From Rhyacophila brunnea (taxonomy: Eukaryota > Arthropoda > Insecta > Trichoptera > Rhyacophilidae), in NCBI GenBank assembly GCA_022495005.1, contig JAGYXB010000364.1, positions 372,001 to 436,000 of the forward strand: 64,000 nucleotides of DNA, read 5' to 3'. Made by a program: the position numbers and the translations under genes. Every line of letters begins with the position of its first letter. Position 1 is the first letter of the stretch. The notes below the pieces were generated by a model, which made no database searches, had not been told where the DNA came from, and saw only the letters and a list, made by a program, of their open reading frames with translations. This document shows, in pieces, positions 12,030-22,509 of the stretch.

Positions 12030-13545
12030 ACCATAACATAAGAAGTATCTACTTAATAGATACAAGCATTTTTTTTTGTTTTAGTGTAATTATACGATTA
12101 TGCCCCTAATTGAATAAGTAAACATAAAAAAAATACCTAATATATTTTTTTAAATACTACAATAGACCATGAGGCCTAATAATAATAATGAAGTTAGTAA
12201 TATAAGTGAAACAATCATGATATTATATTATAGACTGAGAAAATCATATAAATATATTGTGACATCACCAGAAATTAAAACCGTAGACCCCGTAGTCATC
12301 GAGTATACTTGACTATTTTTATTCCACGGCTATCAAAAATATTGGCAAAGTATGTATTATAAACATGAGACAAATGAGAAAAATATCTAAAGCAGCTGTA
12401 TGTAGAGGTCCTTTTTTGCCAAGACAGTTAAGCAAACGTTTTGAGGACATAGGTTATTATTATAGAGTAGAAACACAGTATTTTACTGCACCGCCATAGT
12501 TTATTCAGTCACTTGACATAATACAAGATAAAAGTCGGTCACCTTACAATAAACACACAAGTTTCCTGGGGGAACAAGGTTGGAGTATTATGATGAAAGA
12601 AGAAAGCACGTCGCTAAGAAAGCACCCTTTTAAGAAAAAATCATTTCCAAATAACATATTTACACAGGATGAAACTAAAATCATCATAATGTGGCACCTT
12701 GCAGTCGTCATTTGGCGATAACACGTTATTTAAAGATATCAAAAATTTAAACATATAATATACATACATAAGAAATTTTTAAATAGCATTAATTCCATGC
12801 CAACTGTCAACGTATAACCCGAGCCGTATATTATATCGCGGGCGAGTGCAGGTTCGCTGCATTATTGCTTAATTCTGTGCTTTTGCATAGACGCGATGCA
12901 TACCGCACTACGACTGTGACGTCACGTAGCGGCATAAAGTCGAACGTTCACTAAATGCGTCGCTCTTTTAATTAAATGGATGCGGAACGTGGGAATAGAA
13001 CTCTTTATAAATGCATGAATGAAAGTCCAATAATTCTAGACGTGTGCTAAATTTTTAACTTTTTTAATGAAGAAAATATATTATTTTATTTTATTTACTT
13101 GATTAAAAAGAAAACAATATGTGTATTTAACATTCATGTAAATTTACACAGTTATGGTGCTATAAGAGTTATCGTTGATGGTGCAAGAGAAAAGACAGTA
13201 AATTATAGTACTATGTCATATCTATTGAATTTTAATTGAGAGTTGCTCCCAAAATTTTGGTGGTAGTCAAAACTTTCTTCCATAGAAAAATGGATTTCTG
13301 ATCCATTAAGTAAGTTAGCTACAACTGACTTTGCATTGCAGGATTATGTGCAGAGAACTTTACACTACTGCAATGACATTTTTATTTGCCAATTTGCAGG
13401 ACGTGTAAAAAGATTATCCAAGGAGATTAGTACCTAGATTAGTAGCTAATAATACTACACTTCAGCATTATTATTTAGTTGAAAATGCCTCTAAAAATTT
13501 TATCTAAAACCGTTTATAACTGCACTCGAGTAAGTAATTATAATG
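12030..13545. other. Intergenic sequence, nothing recognised
   Basis: No convincing ORF. A stretch at 12830-12980 is markedly less AT-rich than its surroundings, with several CG dinucleotides and a TGACGTCACG site. It could be a regulatory island or an old repeat; nothing decides between them. Confidence 0.35.
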
Positions 13546-14042
13546 AATATAATATTAAATAATTACAAGATAAAAAGAACTTTTTATATAATCACGTTTT
13601 TAAATTTTCTGTTGAATCTTTATAAACTTGACAATTCTATGTATTAATAAATACTTTTTTTGTACTTGATAGAAATCCTGAATAAATATAGAATACTGAA
13701 ATGTCATTTTAACAATTCATATTGATTTACATAGTAACGCACGTATATATTAATAATTTAGTTGATAGGACCCCCTTAGCAACCAATAATAGTGTTTTAC
13801 TTTTTATGATTTTTTTCCGAAATAACTTTCCATACAAAACAGAATTAACTGAAAATTGATTCAATTCTGCTTAAAGATGGCTAAAAGTATTAAAAGAATG
13901 CATTGTCGCCGTGTTCTGGTATATTCTAAAAAAAAAATGTCTAGCTAGTCGGGAAGTTAGTTAAAAATCGTCAATCGTCCAATACAAATCTCGGACAAAC
14001 AAGAAAAAATTTGTACTGGACAAACACGAATACGAGCTAATA
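13546..14042 (+). repeat. Dispersed repeat with ACTACGTTTT motif, copy 1
   Basis: About 480 bp homologous in inverse orientation to 26050-26520. Shared landmarks are AAATTTTCTGTTGAATC, ACTGAAATGTCATTTTAAC, AACGCACGTATATATTAATA, TTAGCAACCAATAATAGTG, GATGGCTAAAAGTATTAAAA and GAGCTAATAAAAACGTAGT. The motif ACTACGTTTT or its complement lies near both ends, suggesting a non-autonomous DNA element, but I could not define a clean duplication. Its right end abuts the ATC-repeat tail of the next LINE fragment. Confidence 0.75.
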
Positions 14043-14712
14043 AAAACGTAGTCATCATCATCATCAGCCGGGGTCAATCCACTGCTGGATGAAGGCCTCC
14101 CCAAGCTTTCTCCAACTCTCTTCCTTTACCAGTTCGTCAATCCAGCGGCTTTTAGGGCGACCCCGTGGCCGTTTCGTACCCCTTGGGTACCACTGGATGA
14201 CAGCATTTGTCCAGCGGCCGTCCTTTCGGCGAGCAATGTGCCCCGCCCATCTCCATTTCAGCTGTTTGGCAACGTCTATTACATCGCGTACTCCTGTTTG
14301 CTTCCTAACCCATTCGTTCCTCTTACGGTCCTTTCGCGTGATGCCCAACATGCACCTCTCCATGCCTCGCTGTGTGACTATTAGCCTTTGGACATCTCTC
14401 GTGTTGAGGGTCCACGTCTCGCAGCCATACGTGAGCACGGGTAGCACACATTGGTTGAACACCCTACGCTTAAGACATAATGGTAGGTCACTCTTGAAGA
14501 TAATATTCAGACGTCCGAAAGCACTCCATCCCAGCTTTGTTCTTCGAGCAATTTCATCGTGCATGCTTCCGTCTATGGACACCTGCTGTCCGAGATAGAC
14601 ATAGCTGCTGACTTGCTCGAGTTGGGTGCCAGAAATACAGATAATCGCAGGGTCCGAAAAACAGTTCCTCATCACTTTTGTCTTTGAGACATTTATCTTT
14701 AGACGTAAGTAA
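14043..14712 (-). pseudogene. RTE-like family-1 reverse transcriptase C-terminus
   Basis: Best family-1 fragment, an open 203-residue frame at 14064-14675 that continues upstream without a start codon to about 14712 (KINVSKTKVM, an RT-domain segment). In order it shows YVYLGQQVSIDGSMHDE, KRRVFNQCVLPVLTYGCETW (thumb region), MERCMLGITRKDRKRNEW, WRWAGHIARRKDGRW, a basic RGTKRPRGRPKSRWIDEL segment and FIQQWIDPG before the stop. The 3' UTR is essentially only a (TGA)n microsatellite (14045-14060 on the plus strand), as in the RTE clade. The endonuclease and the catalytic RT loop are missing, so this is a 5'-truncated, immobile copy. The open frame suggests recent insertion. The plus-strand frame through it is a shadow. 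Confidence 0.92.
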
Positions 14713-14737
14713 TAAAATAGCTGCCATTGCGTGAGTG

Positions 14738-14965
14738 AGAAAATCAGAATCCTTAACTTAATAGGTAGGTGATAAAGTTTTTTACTACTACTTTATTGTA
14801 TTGATTTGTTATAAAAGTTAGAGTTAATTGTATCCGTTTTCAGTGTGTATTCAACGTTTGGTTGAGTGTACACAGTGCCTGAAGATGCCGAAAGGCAAAA
14901 CCCGGGTCGCAAAAAACGACTCAAATGGAATAGTACAAAACTAAAATCCATTAGAATTTAATATT
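14738..14965 (+). repeat. Dispersed repeat with hammerhead-like motif, copy 1
   Basis: About 220 bp shared with 48468-48660 (same strand) and, in part, 58338-58500 and 58710-58785. Landmarks are TTAATAGGTAGGTGATAAAG, TTTTCAGTGTGTATTC, CTGAAGATGCCGAAAGGC at 14879-14896, CCCGGGTCGCAAAAAACGAC and TCCATTAGAATTTAAT. The centre resembles a hammerhead core (CTGANGA, a stem capped by GAAA, then GAAAC and GGGTC), although the expected GAAA after the stem reads AAAA here. Penelope-like elements are known to carry such motifs in their terminal repeats; assignment is inference. Confidence 0.6.
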
Positions 14966-17900
14966 CCTTAAAATATTATTTTTTCACGGATTAGGAAATT
15001 TTAAAACTAATGATCGATCGCACTTGAAGTAACAGGCGATATGTATTTTAAATTATATAAAAAGCCAGTATTATTATTGTTATAACATTATCGAATAACG
15101 TGATGCAAAAAACTTTACCCTAATTATTTAACTAATGAACCACTCTAAATTAGTATCTAGACTTTAGACATATTTTATTATTCAACTTAACTACATTATA
15201 ATAGACCATTAAGCAACATTTAAATAGTAGTGATATTAAATATTAAATAATTGCTTTTGCATTTCCCAAATGGACTTGTAAATTACCTTCTGCTAAATAA
15301 CGTTGCTGCCTGACCTGGGGTCGAGCTAGCCTCTACGCTGCCGTAGCACATGGTCTACGCCACTAGTGAGCTCACACACAAATTTCTATGAGACAATTAA
15401 TGACAATTTTATTTAAGCAATATTATTACCATGTAACAATTTACGTATTTATTTATAATTTTTATTACTTTTTGATTACTGAAATGAAGTTTGACTATTG
15501 CGGTTTAAATGAGGATTTAAAATGTACTGTCTATCAAGATAAGAATACAGATTACTGTATTTAAATTATGGAGATAGTGAATCAGTTAGGAGTATATTGA
15601 TACGCTCGGAGGAGCGTGTAGGTTCAAGTTGCGTAAGAGCCGTTATAATAAATTATCGATGTGTGGATAAGATTAATAGGGGAACACATTTTCAGAAAGA
15701 AAGCAATAGAGGAGACCAAAACTTTATTTAGGCTATAGCACAATACGAAAATGAAATGTGCATTCAATAATTCAATTAAATTCATATATTTTTTGAAATG
15801 CGTTAACTTTAGAAATTACAAGTAAACGTTCTCAGTACGACATGAAACATAATATAATGATCAATAAGTAAAGAAGACAAAGAAAACAATTAAATAAACA
15901 TATTAATATTTTTTATAAGTGTGTCGTCCATTTCAAAAATTCACCTTGTCCATTTTATTTTATTTCAGATATTCACAAAAAATGTGTATGGAATCTCTAC
16001 ATAGAAAAATAGCCACTTTTTCTTGAGCCATTGGGCGGGTGCTTTTAACAATTTAACTAAAGACCTTTTCCAATTAAACACTTGAAAGTTTTGCGGAACA
16101 TAATATACTTTTCCGTATTGAGCGACAGTTTCAAAATACTCACTCTGTAACAATGAAAAAGATGACATAAGAAAATTGTTACCACACCGACAAGATGCAT
16201 TTTGAAATAGGACGATGTTTTCAACCGTTATATTGACTGTAAAAGACTAGTTTTGGAATTGATTATGGAAGATGTGTGTGCCCGCCCCTTTGAATAATGA
16301 ATACAATTGCATACTCAGTTCTTTTTTGGTCAAAACTGGACGACGATTTTTGGAATCGGGTCACTCATTAGTGATAAAAAATGTACAAAATGATTTATTA
16401 TTACTCGATACAGAAGTATATGAAAGTACACCAAGTGAGCTAAATAAGACATATTTTAAGGATTCATAAAACAATGTTCACATAAACTTACTTTCACATC
16501 AGTAGAATATATTAATTTCCGAAGTAAACCAGTCAAAGACAGTTGTTGCTCTTCCATCATTAATAACTGGTTATTTCTGCACCTTGAGAGAACAACTAAT
16601 TGTTGCTCCAGATTTTAGCATAGATACATGCTTTTGCCTTGACCTCCCGGACGGATTCGTTACGAAAAATCGCATAGGCGTAACGAAAATTCATGTCACA
16701 ATTGTAGCACGGCCATTAGAGACTCCAGTCAGCCGCGAGCGGTATTAAGTATTAACAAATTTCAAGCTTTTCTATAATTTTTCTTTAAATCTTAAGCAGA
16801 GACAAGTCGTTTATTTTTGTAGTACTGATAATGTGCATGGGCAGTTTTTATTAGGTATATAAGATAAGTTCTCTTCGTCAAGATGGTTTTCCGATATTCC
16901 TTCTGAGAATAATGTACTCTTACAATTAATAATTTAAAAAATATATTTCCACCTTAAACACCGTTTCAAAACATTTTTTATGATTAATGTAGTTGTCACT
17001 TCATATTTTTGCACTCCGTAATATATTTTATTAAATATATTACCTATTTATTTATCACTACATAATATTATTACAAGTGAATATCATTTGATCTAATTTA
17101 ATGCGAGATAATCAGTCGAAGAGGCGTATCATTGCAGTAAAAAGTGAAAAAAGAAAACCAACATTTCATCACTTTCATAGAGGAAACGTTCGGAATTCTG
17201 CTGATAACAAATCCAGCTATTTCAACTACTCGTGGTGGGTCGTGCATCGATTTGATTTTCGCTCGCCACATCGAAAAATTCATTCTAAAAATTACGTAAC
17301 TTATTTCAGCAATCATAAACGCATATTGACCATTACTTCTAACGATTATGTGTAGCAAATACTTACGCACCAACATTACTATAAATGAGTTCATAAATTT
17401 TAGTTTTCAGAAAAGTGCAATTGTTTGAATCCTTTGGATTCGGTTACTTTGACAAATAAATTTTCTTTCGAATTTGGACAAATAGTATTCACAGAATCGG
17501 TAGGCAAAGCATGTATCCATGTTTAATAATTTTAGCCGTCAGGGTTTAAGTAACCATCATATGAGGGGCCCAGGGGGGCAGAGCCCCCCGCGAGGTGCAA
17601 AACGCCGAGTTTTTTTTAGATAGTTATTTTAAAATTATGCAAGTCCTACTTAGCCAAATAAATATCTCTTCCAACCTTTAAATTATAGTAAGTATGAAAA
17701 TCAGTCGGATAAAGTCCTAACTAAAATAGATAGTTGATAATGTGAGAAACTGTGTGCGAGAAACTTTATAATGAGTCGTAGCAATACGTGGCTAATCGTA
17801 GTAATCTGTAGAGATACCTAGATAATCCGTTATTATCCGCTAACTGCACCACTTAAAAGCGGATCCAGAGCAGCCTACCGGATACTGATGGTCCGAGTTT

Positions 17901-18149
17901 GAGCCATAAGTAAACACTGCGATACAACTTTGTACAGACGATTAAATATATGCAATTTGGTATGGAAAATTTCAGCGTAGAGTGTCCCGTTTTGAAAGTA
18001 TGGTGATTCATTATGGTGGAGTGTAATACGTATCGCGACGGAATTATGCGATATGGAATTATTAGATTATAATGTATTAATAATTTAATTATCGTATACT
18101 TATTAAATGGACGAATTGTGTAAATAATAAAAAAACACCATAATTATTG
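14966..18149. other. AT-rich intergenic sequence with minor traces
   Basis: Mostly unassigned. At 15305-15375 the minus strand resembles a degenerate tRNA-like head (GCTCGACCCC as a possible B box). The open frames at 15965-16168, 16272-16469 and 17098-17394 carry no motif I recognise. At 17573-17589 there is a perfect GC-rich hairpin. Confidence 0.4.
17566..17595. repeat. GC-rich hairpin
   Basis: GGGGGGC at 17573-17579, loop AGA, GCCCCCC at 17583-17589: a perfect 7-bp GC stem in an otherwise AT-rich region, followed by GCAAAACGCCGAG and a run of T. It resembles the end of a mobile element or a transcription-stopping hairpin, but no partner terminus or gene was found. Confidence 0.5.
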
Positions 18150-18460
18150 ATACATTTCTCATGATTCATGATTTAAAATACAAGATCCGATTGCCAATAG
18201 TAACTCAATTTGGAAAGCGCTTTGGAGACTATTGTTTAGAGCCATTAGTTAAAATTTGTCACAATTAGATTAGATATCTATAACATTGTGGTCGATGTCG
18301 CAGGTTCGATTTCACTGGTTGTCTTATTTTTTTCAAAAAAGATTTTTACTATTGGTTATATATTTTTTCAGAACTGTTTTCAAAATGATGTACATTCAAT
18401 CAACAGAATGTTACATTCTTACATCTTGTGAGTTATTCGTTGAATAAAAAAATAGTTACG
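18150..18460 (+). repeat. SINE-B, full-length-like copy
   Basis: Order of landmarks: AAGATCCGATTGCCAATAGT, AACTCAATTTGGAAAGCGC, GAGCCATTAGTTAAAATTTG, a tRNA-like part with GTCGCAGGTTCGATTTCAC (B box GGTTCGATTTC), TTTTTCAAAAAAGATTTTTA, TTTTCAAAATGATGTACATT and ACATCTTGTGAGTTATTCGT. The same order occurs in the copies listed below. The tRNA-like segment sits in the middle rather than at the 5' end, so the family may be a composite element. Confidence 0.75.
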
Positions 18461-18602
18461 GGGGGACATGCTCAGCGTCCGTCAAAATGGAGCTTTTATG
18501 CTATTTTCAAAGCATGATGCTGGACATTCCTTAAACGTTGTAGATAATCTATTTACATCATTTTGAAGCCTTATTATCCTTTATATTTATTTTAAACATT
18601 TG
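18461..18602. repeat. Dispersed repeat shared with 29265-29500
   Basis: GGGGACATGCTCAGCG and TTTTGAAGCCTTATTATCC followed by TTTATATTTATTTTAAACA occur here. The same two blocks occur near 29265-29310 and, inverted, near 29470-29495. Identity unknown. Confidence 0.55.
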
Positions 18603-19070
18603 ATGACACCTTGTAGGAATCGAACCTGCGACATCGACTACAATGCTATATGTATCTAATCTAATTGTAACAAATTTAAACTAATGGCTCTTACAATACT
18701 CTCTAAAGTGTTTTCCAAATTGAGTTACTATTGGCAATCGGATCTTGTATTTTAAATCAAAGTAGGTATTAATTACTTTAATTACTAACCGACGTCACAG
18801 ATCACTCCAAGGTATTTTTGTTTTAACTTACTTGCACTTTCTAATAATTTAATGACAATTTTTTTCCAACGAATAATTCACAAGATTTAAAAATGTAACA
18901 TTCTTTTTATAATACTCTCAGAGTCAATCGGCATTTGTATTTAAGATAAGGTTTTACAATTACCTTAATCAACAACCGGTGTCAGGATTACTCCAAATTT
19001 TTGTTATAACGCACTTGCAATTGGTAAGAATTTAATAAAGATTTTTTTTAATTCAACGAATAATTCACAA
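18603..19070 (-). repeat. Two minus-strand SINE-B copies
   Basis: ACACCTTGTAGGAATCGAAC (B box complement) and GACATCGACTACAATGC mark the tRNA-like part of the first copy, running to CTAACCGACGTCACAGATCA. From about 18880 a second minus-strand piece (AATAATTCACAAGATTTAAA, then CAACAACCGGTGTCAGGATT) follows head to tail. Confidence 0.7.
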
Positions 19071-19079
19071 AATTTAGAA

Positions 19080-19205
19080 CATGGGCGCAAATCCCAAAAA
19101 GATTTTTTCTAGTGGTTAAATATTTCACAGAAGTGTTTTCAAATTATGTACGACTAATAAAAGAATGTTACATTCTTAAATCTTGTGAATTATTCGTTTT
19201 CTATA
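19080..19205 (+). repeat. SINE-B 3' half
   Basis: CCCAAAAAGATTTTTTCTAG, TTTTCAAATTATGTACG and CTTAAATCTTGTGAATTATT repeat the 3' half of the copy at 18150-18460. Confidence 0.7.
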
Positions 19206-19845
19206 TAAACGAGACACGTGAATAAATTAATATTTGGTGAATTTCTAAAACAACACGATTAAAAAATTAAACCTTGAATATAATCGAAATAATATTATTA
19301 TAGAAGAATATTAAAAAAGAGTGAATTTCTTTTACAATAATTTTCTGTTTAAAACAATCTTACAATGCCTATAATCTTTAGAAACAAGGTGTATTATAAC
19401 CAACGACATATGGTTAGGAAATTTGTGTGGAAACTTTAATCTAGTCTGCCGATCTAGCGGGCTCTATTTCCCGTTCTCTCACAGCGACAATCTCACTGGC
19501 TATATACAATAACTAAAAACAAATCATATCGAAAGCATTGTTACTCCATAACATTACAATATACGAGACTCATCCATTATGCGATGTAGACGTATAAACC
19601 CCTTAAAACACTACTTCAAAATAATGTTTTGTTCAAGCATAATAACTATAATAAACATACATTAAATTTAAACAGACAATGAAATTCACAGTGCTATCAA
19701 ACATATATATGGAGTTCTTTTCCAAAAGTGACTATTTAATAAAATATATAAACGGGTTTAGAAGATAATATGCACGTTTAGCTGCCATTCTACCAGGAAT
19801 CGATTAATAAACCTGAATAAAAGAAATAAGTTACATTATAAAAAA
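19206..19845. other. AT-rich sequence, nothing recognised
   Basis: No ORF or repeat boundary identified between the SINE-B copies. Confidence 0.35.
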
Positions 19846-19849
19846 TATT

Positions 19850-20175
19850 AGAGAAATCTACAACGTCGGTTAGTAATTGAAGTAATAGGTATCTACTTTG
19901 ATTTAAGAAACAAAAATCGATTGCCAAAGTAGTTTGATTTGAAAGAGCGCGGATGAGTAGGTATTAAAATTGACCAATAGTTAAAATTTGTCGCAATTAG
20001 TATGTCACTGCGTAGCATATTGGTAAATGCGACGGATGGGGCGTAAACCCGGGAGATACAGGGTTCGATTCCCCGTCGGGGTGGCTTACTTTTTTCAAAA
20101 AAGATTTTATCTATTGGTTATAATATACTCTCTCAGAAAGTGTTTTTCAAAATTATGTATGTTGATTAGTAAACC
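19850..20175 (+). repeat. SINE-B copy with best tRNA-like region
   Basis: Begins ACGTCGGTTAGTAATTGAAG and ends with TTTTTCAAAATTATGTATGT. The tRNA-like core at 20008-20085 has a possible six-base-pair acceptor (GTCACT with GGTGGC), an A-box-like GCGTAGCATATTGG and a strong B box GGTTCGATTCC. Because the same flanks occur in every SINE-B copy, this is a repeat component and not a functional tRNA gene. Confidence 0.75.
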
Positions 20176-20370
20176 TTTGTATTCAGTGTAGTGAAATTCG
20201 AAATTTCGAACGTCGAAATATTGGATAATGTACGTTTTAGTTCAAGGATAGTTCAAGGATAATACAAAGACATAGTACTTAAAATTTGAACAATTCCACA
20301 TGCCACCCTACCATCCCATTTGACGGCCGGCTGATGCAACTCGACGCTATGGCCCATAAACGGTTAATCT

Positions 20371-20790
20371 ATTACATTTCACCGTAGCACAGTTCACCGT
20401 GAGCTTTCTCATCGGAAAGTACCTATACGGTCATCTTTATAACACCGATATGAAAAAATTACGAAGTTCGTGGAGACAATAATGTTCCTTCAAGAATGAA
20501 AACCTAACCTAACCTAATCTAATCTAACCTAACCTAGTCTAACCTAACCTAACATAACCTAACCTAACAAGTAATCCAGTATATCAGCTATTTTCAAAAA
20601 TTATTTGCCGATGGCTTCCTGTAAACCGACAAGAATCGTGTTTTATTTAGATATGAATTTTATCTCAGTGCTATATGATCCGAAGAGGTTGGTCGGTCTT
20701 TAATATACGATGATATATTTCCGATACAACATTTTTTTCACTGTGAAGTGTGGTACGGCGAACTGCATGCGTACAATTTTCCGGACACGG
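20371..20790 (-). mobile_element. Inverted-repeat element (TIR-X), copy 1 with telomere-like tract
   Basis: Homologous on the opposite strand to 32311-32703 and 37465-37845. The ends are related inverted repeats: CACCGTAGCACAGTTCACCG on the left, and TGTGGTACGGCGAACTGCAT then GCGTACAATTTTCCGGACAC on the right. Inside are a CCAATTTTATT-type region in the sister copies, a TTTCAAAAATTATTTGCCGA segment and an expanded (CCTAA)n-like run. There is no ORF, so it is a non-autonomous element. The right flank differs from the sister copies beyond about 20790. Confidence 0.72.
20502..20568 (+). repeat. Degenerate (CCTAA)n / (TTAGG)n tract
   Basis: AACCTAACCTAACCTAATCT and continuing imperfect pentamers for about 65 bp. 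(TTAGG)n is the canonical insect telomere repeat. In the sister TIR-X copies the same place holds only GATTAAGTTAGGTTTT (32524) or TTAGGTTAGGTTAGG (37660), so the run is an internal expansion within the transposon and not a former chromosome end. Confidence 0.85.
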
Positions 20791-20859
20791 ATCTACATAA
20801 GGCTATACTTCAGCTGAGGCATGGTCTAAAACGATCGTGACTACGCGACGCGCATATTG

Positions 20860-21170
20860 TGCAAACGATGTGTAACGAACAAAACATAATTTGTCATAAA
20901 AATTCAACATGCGTCCATTTAATGGAATGTTTATTGTTATTTAAGTAGTAATAATAATATATTCATTGCCATGTTTTGTTTTTCGAGTAAAAACGTAACG
21001 TTTTTTAGTCATCTTTATACGATTTAAGAATTAATTCCTCCGATGCCATCACAAAACAAATTGCCATGCTCACGGGTCGACTAACGCTCTCCGATTGGCA
21101 ATGCTTGCCAAATTACTTCCCACCTATTGCGGAAAATTATTTGCCGTTTCACTGAAGTATGCTCTTAATA
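20860..21170 (+). repeat. Dispersed repeat R-D, copy 1
   Basis: About 300 bp aligned with 50250-50590. Shared blocks are ATAATTTGTCATAAAAATTC, CAACATGCGTCCATTT, AATAATATATTCATTGCC, TACGATTTAAGAATTAAT, GCCATCACAAAACAAA and GAAAATTATTTGCCGTTTCA. It sits right next to TIR-X copy 1 and might belong to a larger parent element. Confidence 0.7.
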
Positions 21171-21204
21171 ATCTCGAGATAATTAAATAAAACTTACTGT
21201 ATTT

Positions 21205-21655
21205 CATCATCATCAGCCGGGGTCAATCCAATACTGAATGAAAGCCTCCCCAAGCTTCTTCCAACTCTCTCGGTCCTGTGTCGTTCGCTGCCACGTATTT
21301 CCGCCAAACTTTACCAGTTCCTCAATCAAGCGGCTTTTAGGGCGACCCTGTGGCCGTTTCGTGCCCCTTGAGTACCACTGGATGACGGCATTTGTCCAGC
21401 GGCCGTTCTTTCGGCGAGCAATGTGCCCCGCTCATCTCCATTTCAGCTATTTGGCAACGTCTATTACATCGCGTACTCCTGTCTGCTTTCTAACCCATTC
21501 GTTTCTCTTACTGTCCTTTCGCGTGATGCCCAACATACACCTCTCCATGCCTCACTGTGCGACTCTTAGCCTTTGGACATCTCTCGTGTTGAGGGTCCAC
21601 GTCTCGTAGCCATACGTGAGCACATTGTTTGAACACCCTACGCTTAAGATTGTAT
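21205..21655 (-). pseudogene. RTE-like family-1 fragment, decayed
   Basis: Minus-strand homologue of the family-1 tail at 14 kb, beginning with the (TCATCA) tail at about 21207 and the GCCGGGGTCAATCC terminal codons. It retains the MERCMLGITR, ARRKNGRW and RPQGRPKSRLIEEL regions but with substitutions, stops (for example in the WRWAGH region, which reads WR*AGH) and a region absent from the 14-kb copy (around TCGGTCCTGTGTCGTTCGCT). It is truncated at about 21650. Confidence 0.88.
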
Positions 21656-22157
21656 TTACAATGTATATATTATTATTACAATAATTTATTATTATTTTAG
21701 ATTTAGAGTCATTTTACTTGAGAGTAAATTTGTGGTCCTTGGAAAAGTGAATTTATTTTGAAATACATAGTCAGTTTTTAAAAAAAGCTCCGACTGTTAT
21801 TATATGAAAACAAAAGTAACAAACGGTCATAGTGTTTATAGCTTTTAATGCATTTGTCATAGCACTTTTAGAGTACAATAGCTTTGTTATCGCGTAGGTA
21901 TACGTAGTTTTGTATTAGACATAATGGGAAAACGGTCGTTAGCATCTCCGGTTCGTTGGAATATAACGAAATAGCGGGGCCATTATTATAACGTACGGAA
22001 TCTAAGTGTTAACTTGTAAACACTTGTTAAACGCTAAGTGCACAAAACAACTTTGCTGAATTTATCTTTCCCGCGTTCACTTAGTGGGTATTACTTTTGT
22101 GGTGCATTTATTAAATCGTTAACTGCCAATAAAAATAGGTATTTGCCATAAAAATAG

Positions 22158-22509
22158 GTGTTTAGGTAGGTATATTAGAGGTCGGTCATAGCGATAAATG
22201 AGTCGCACATGTTGGACGCAGCGTATGCAAACATACAATATAATAATATACATACAGTACCTATAATATTACACACCATGAGTCGCAGAAACAAATCGTT
22301 GTGTTTGATCGTTATTTTTGATTGTTACTGAATTAAGTAGTGTAGCCATACGTTCTCTTTCCCGGACATGCTGACTATGTTATGTGCCTTCTTTTTAATG
22401 ATCAGCACATCTATTCTATACACAAGACTTCTATCAGACACTATCGGCAGTTATCGAGGGTAGTTTTTCATATGTTTGTAGCAGTCTTGTGTATAGAATA
22501 GATGCGCAG
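22158..22509 (+). repeat. One arm of an inverted dispersed duplication
   Basis: TTAGGTAGGTATATTAGAGG, AGCGTATGCAAACATACAAT, CATGAGTCGCAGAAACAAAT and CCCGGACATGCTGACTATGT appear in reverse complement and in reverse order at 28728-28965. At the inner end both arms carry the same MITE, so the unit was copied with the MITE already in place. Confidence 0.85.
22406..22506. mobile_element. Internally deleted PIF/Harbinger-like MITE
   Basis: Ends CACATCTATTCTATACACAA and GTCTTGTGTATAGAATAGAT (then GCG), flanked on both sides by the trinucleotide CAG (22403-22405 and 22507-22509). It is a 101-bp version of the 300-bp element at 28425-28724. Confidence 0.8.

Noticed and set aside
14089..14598. 169-residue plus-strand open frame
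   Set aside because: It is the antisense shadow of the RTE-like reverse transcriptase frame on the minus strand. The same applies to 21238-21609, 35417-35851, 40124-40771, 58973-59331 and 61649-61960.
17098..17394. Opposing open frames of 98 and 84 residues
   Set aside because: Neither has a recognised motif, and the two overlap almost completely; AT-driven chance frames are the simplest view.
20008..20085. Functional tRNA gene
   Set aside because: The strong B box is attractive, but the flanks recur with other SINE-B copies and the arms do not form a full cloverleaf with a regular anticodon loop.
20502..20568. True telomere or ancient chromosome fusion point
   Set aside because: The tract lies inside a transposon whose sister copies carry shorter versions at the same place.
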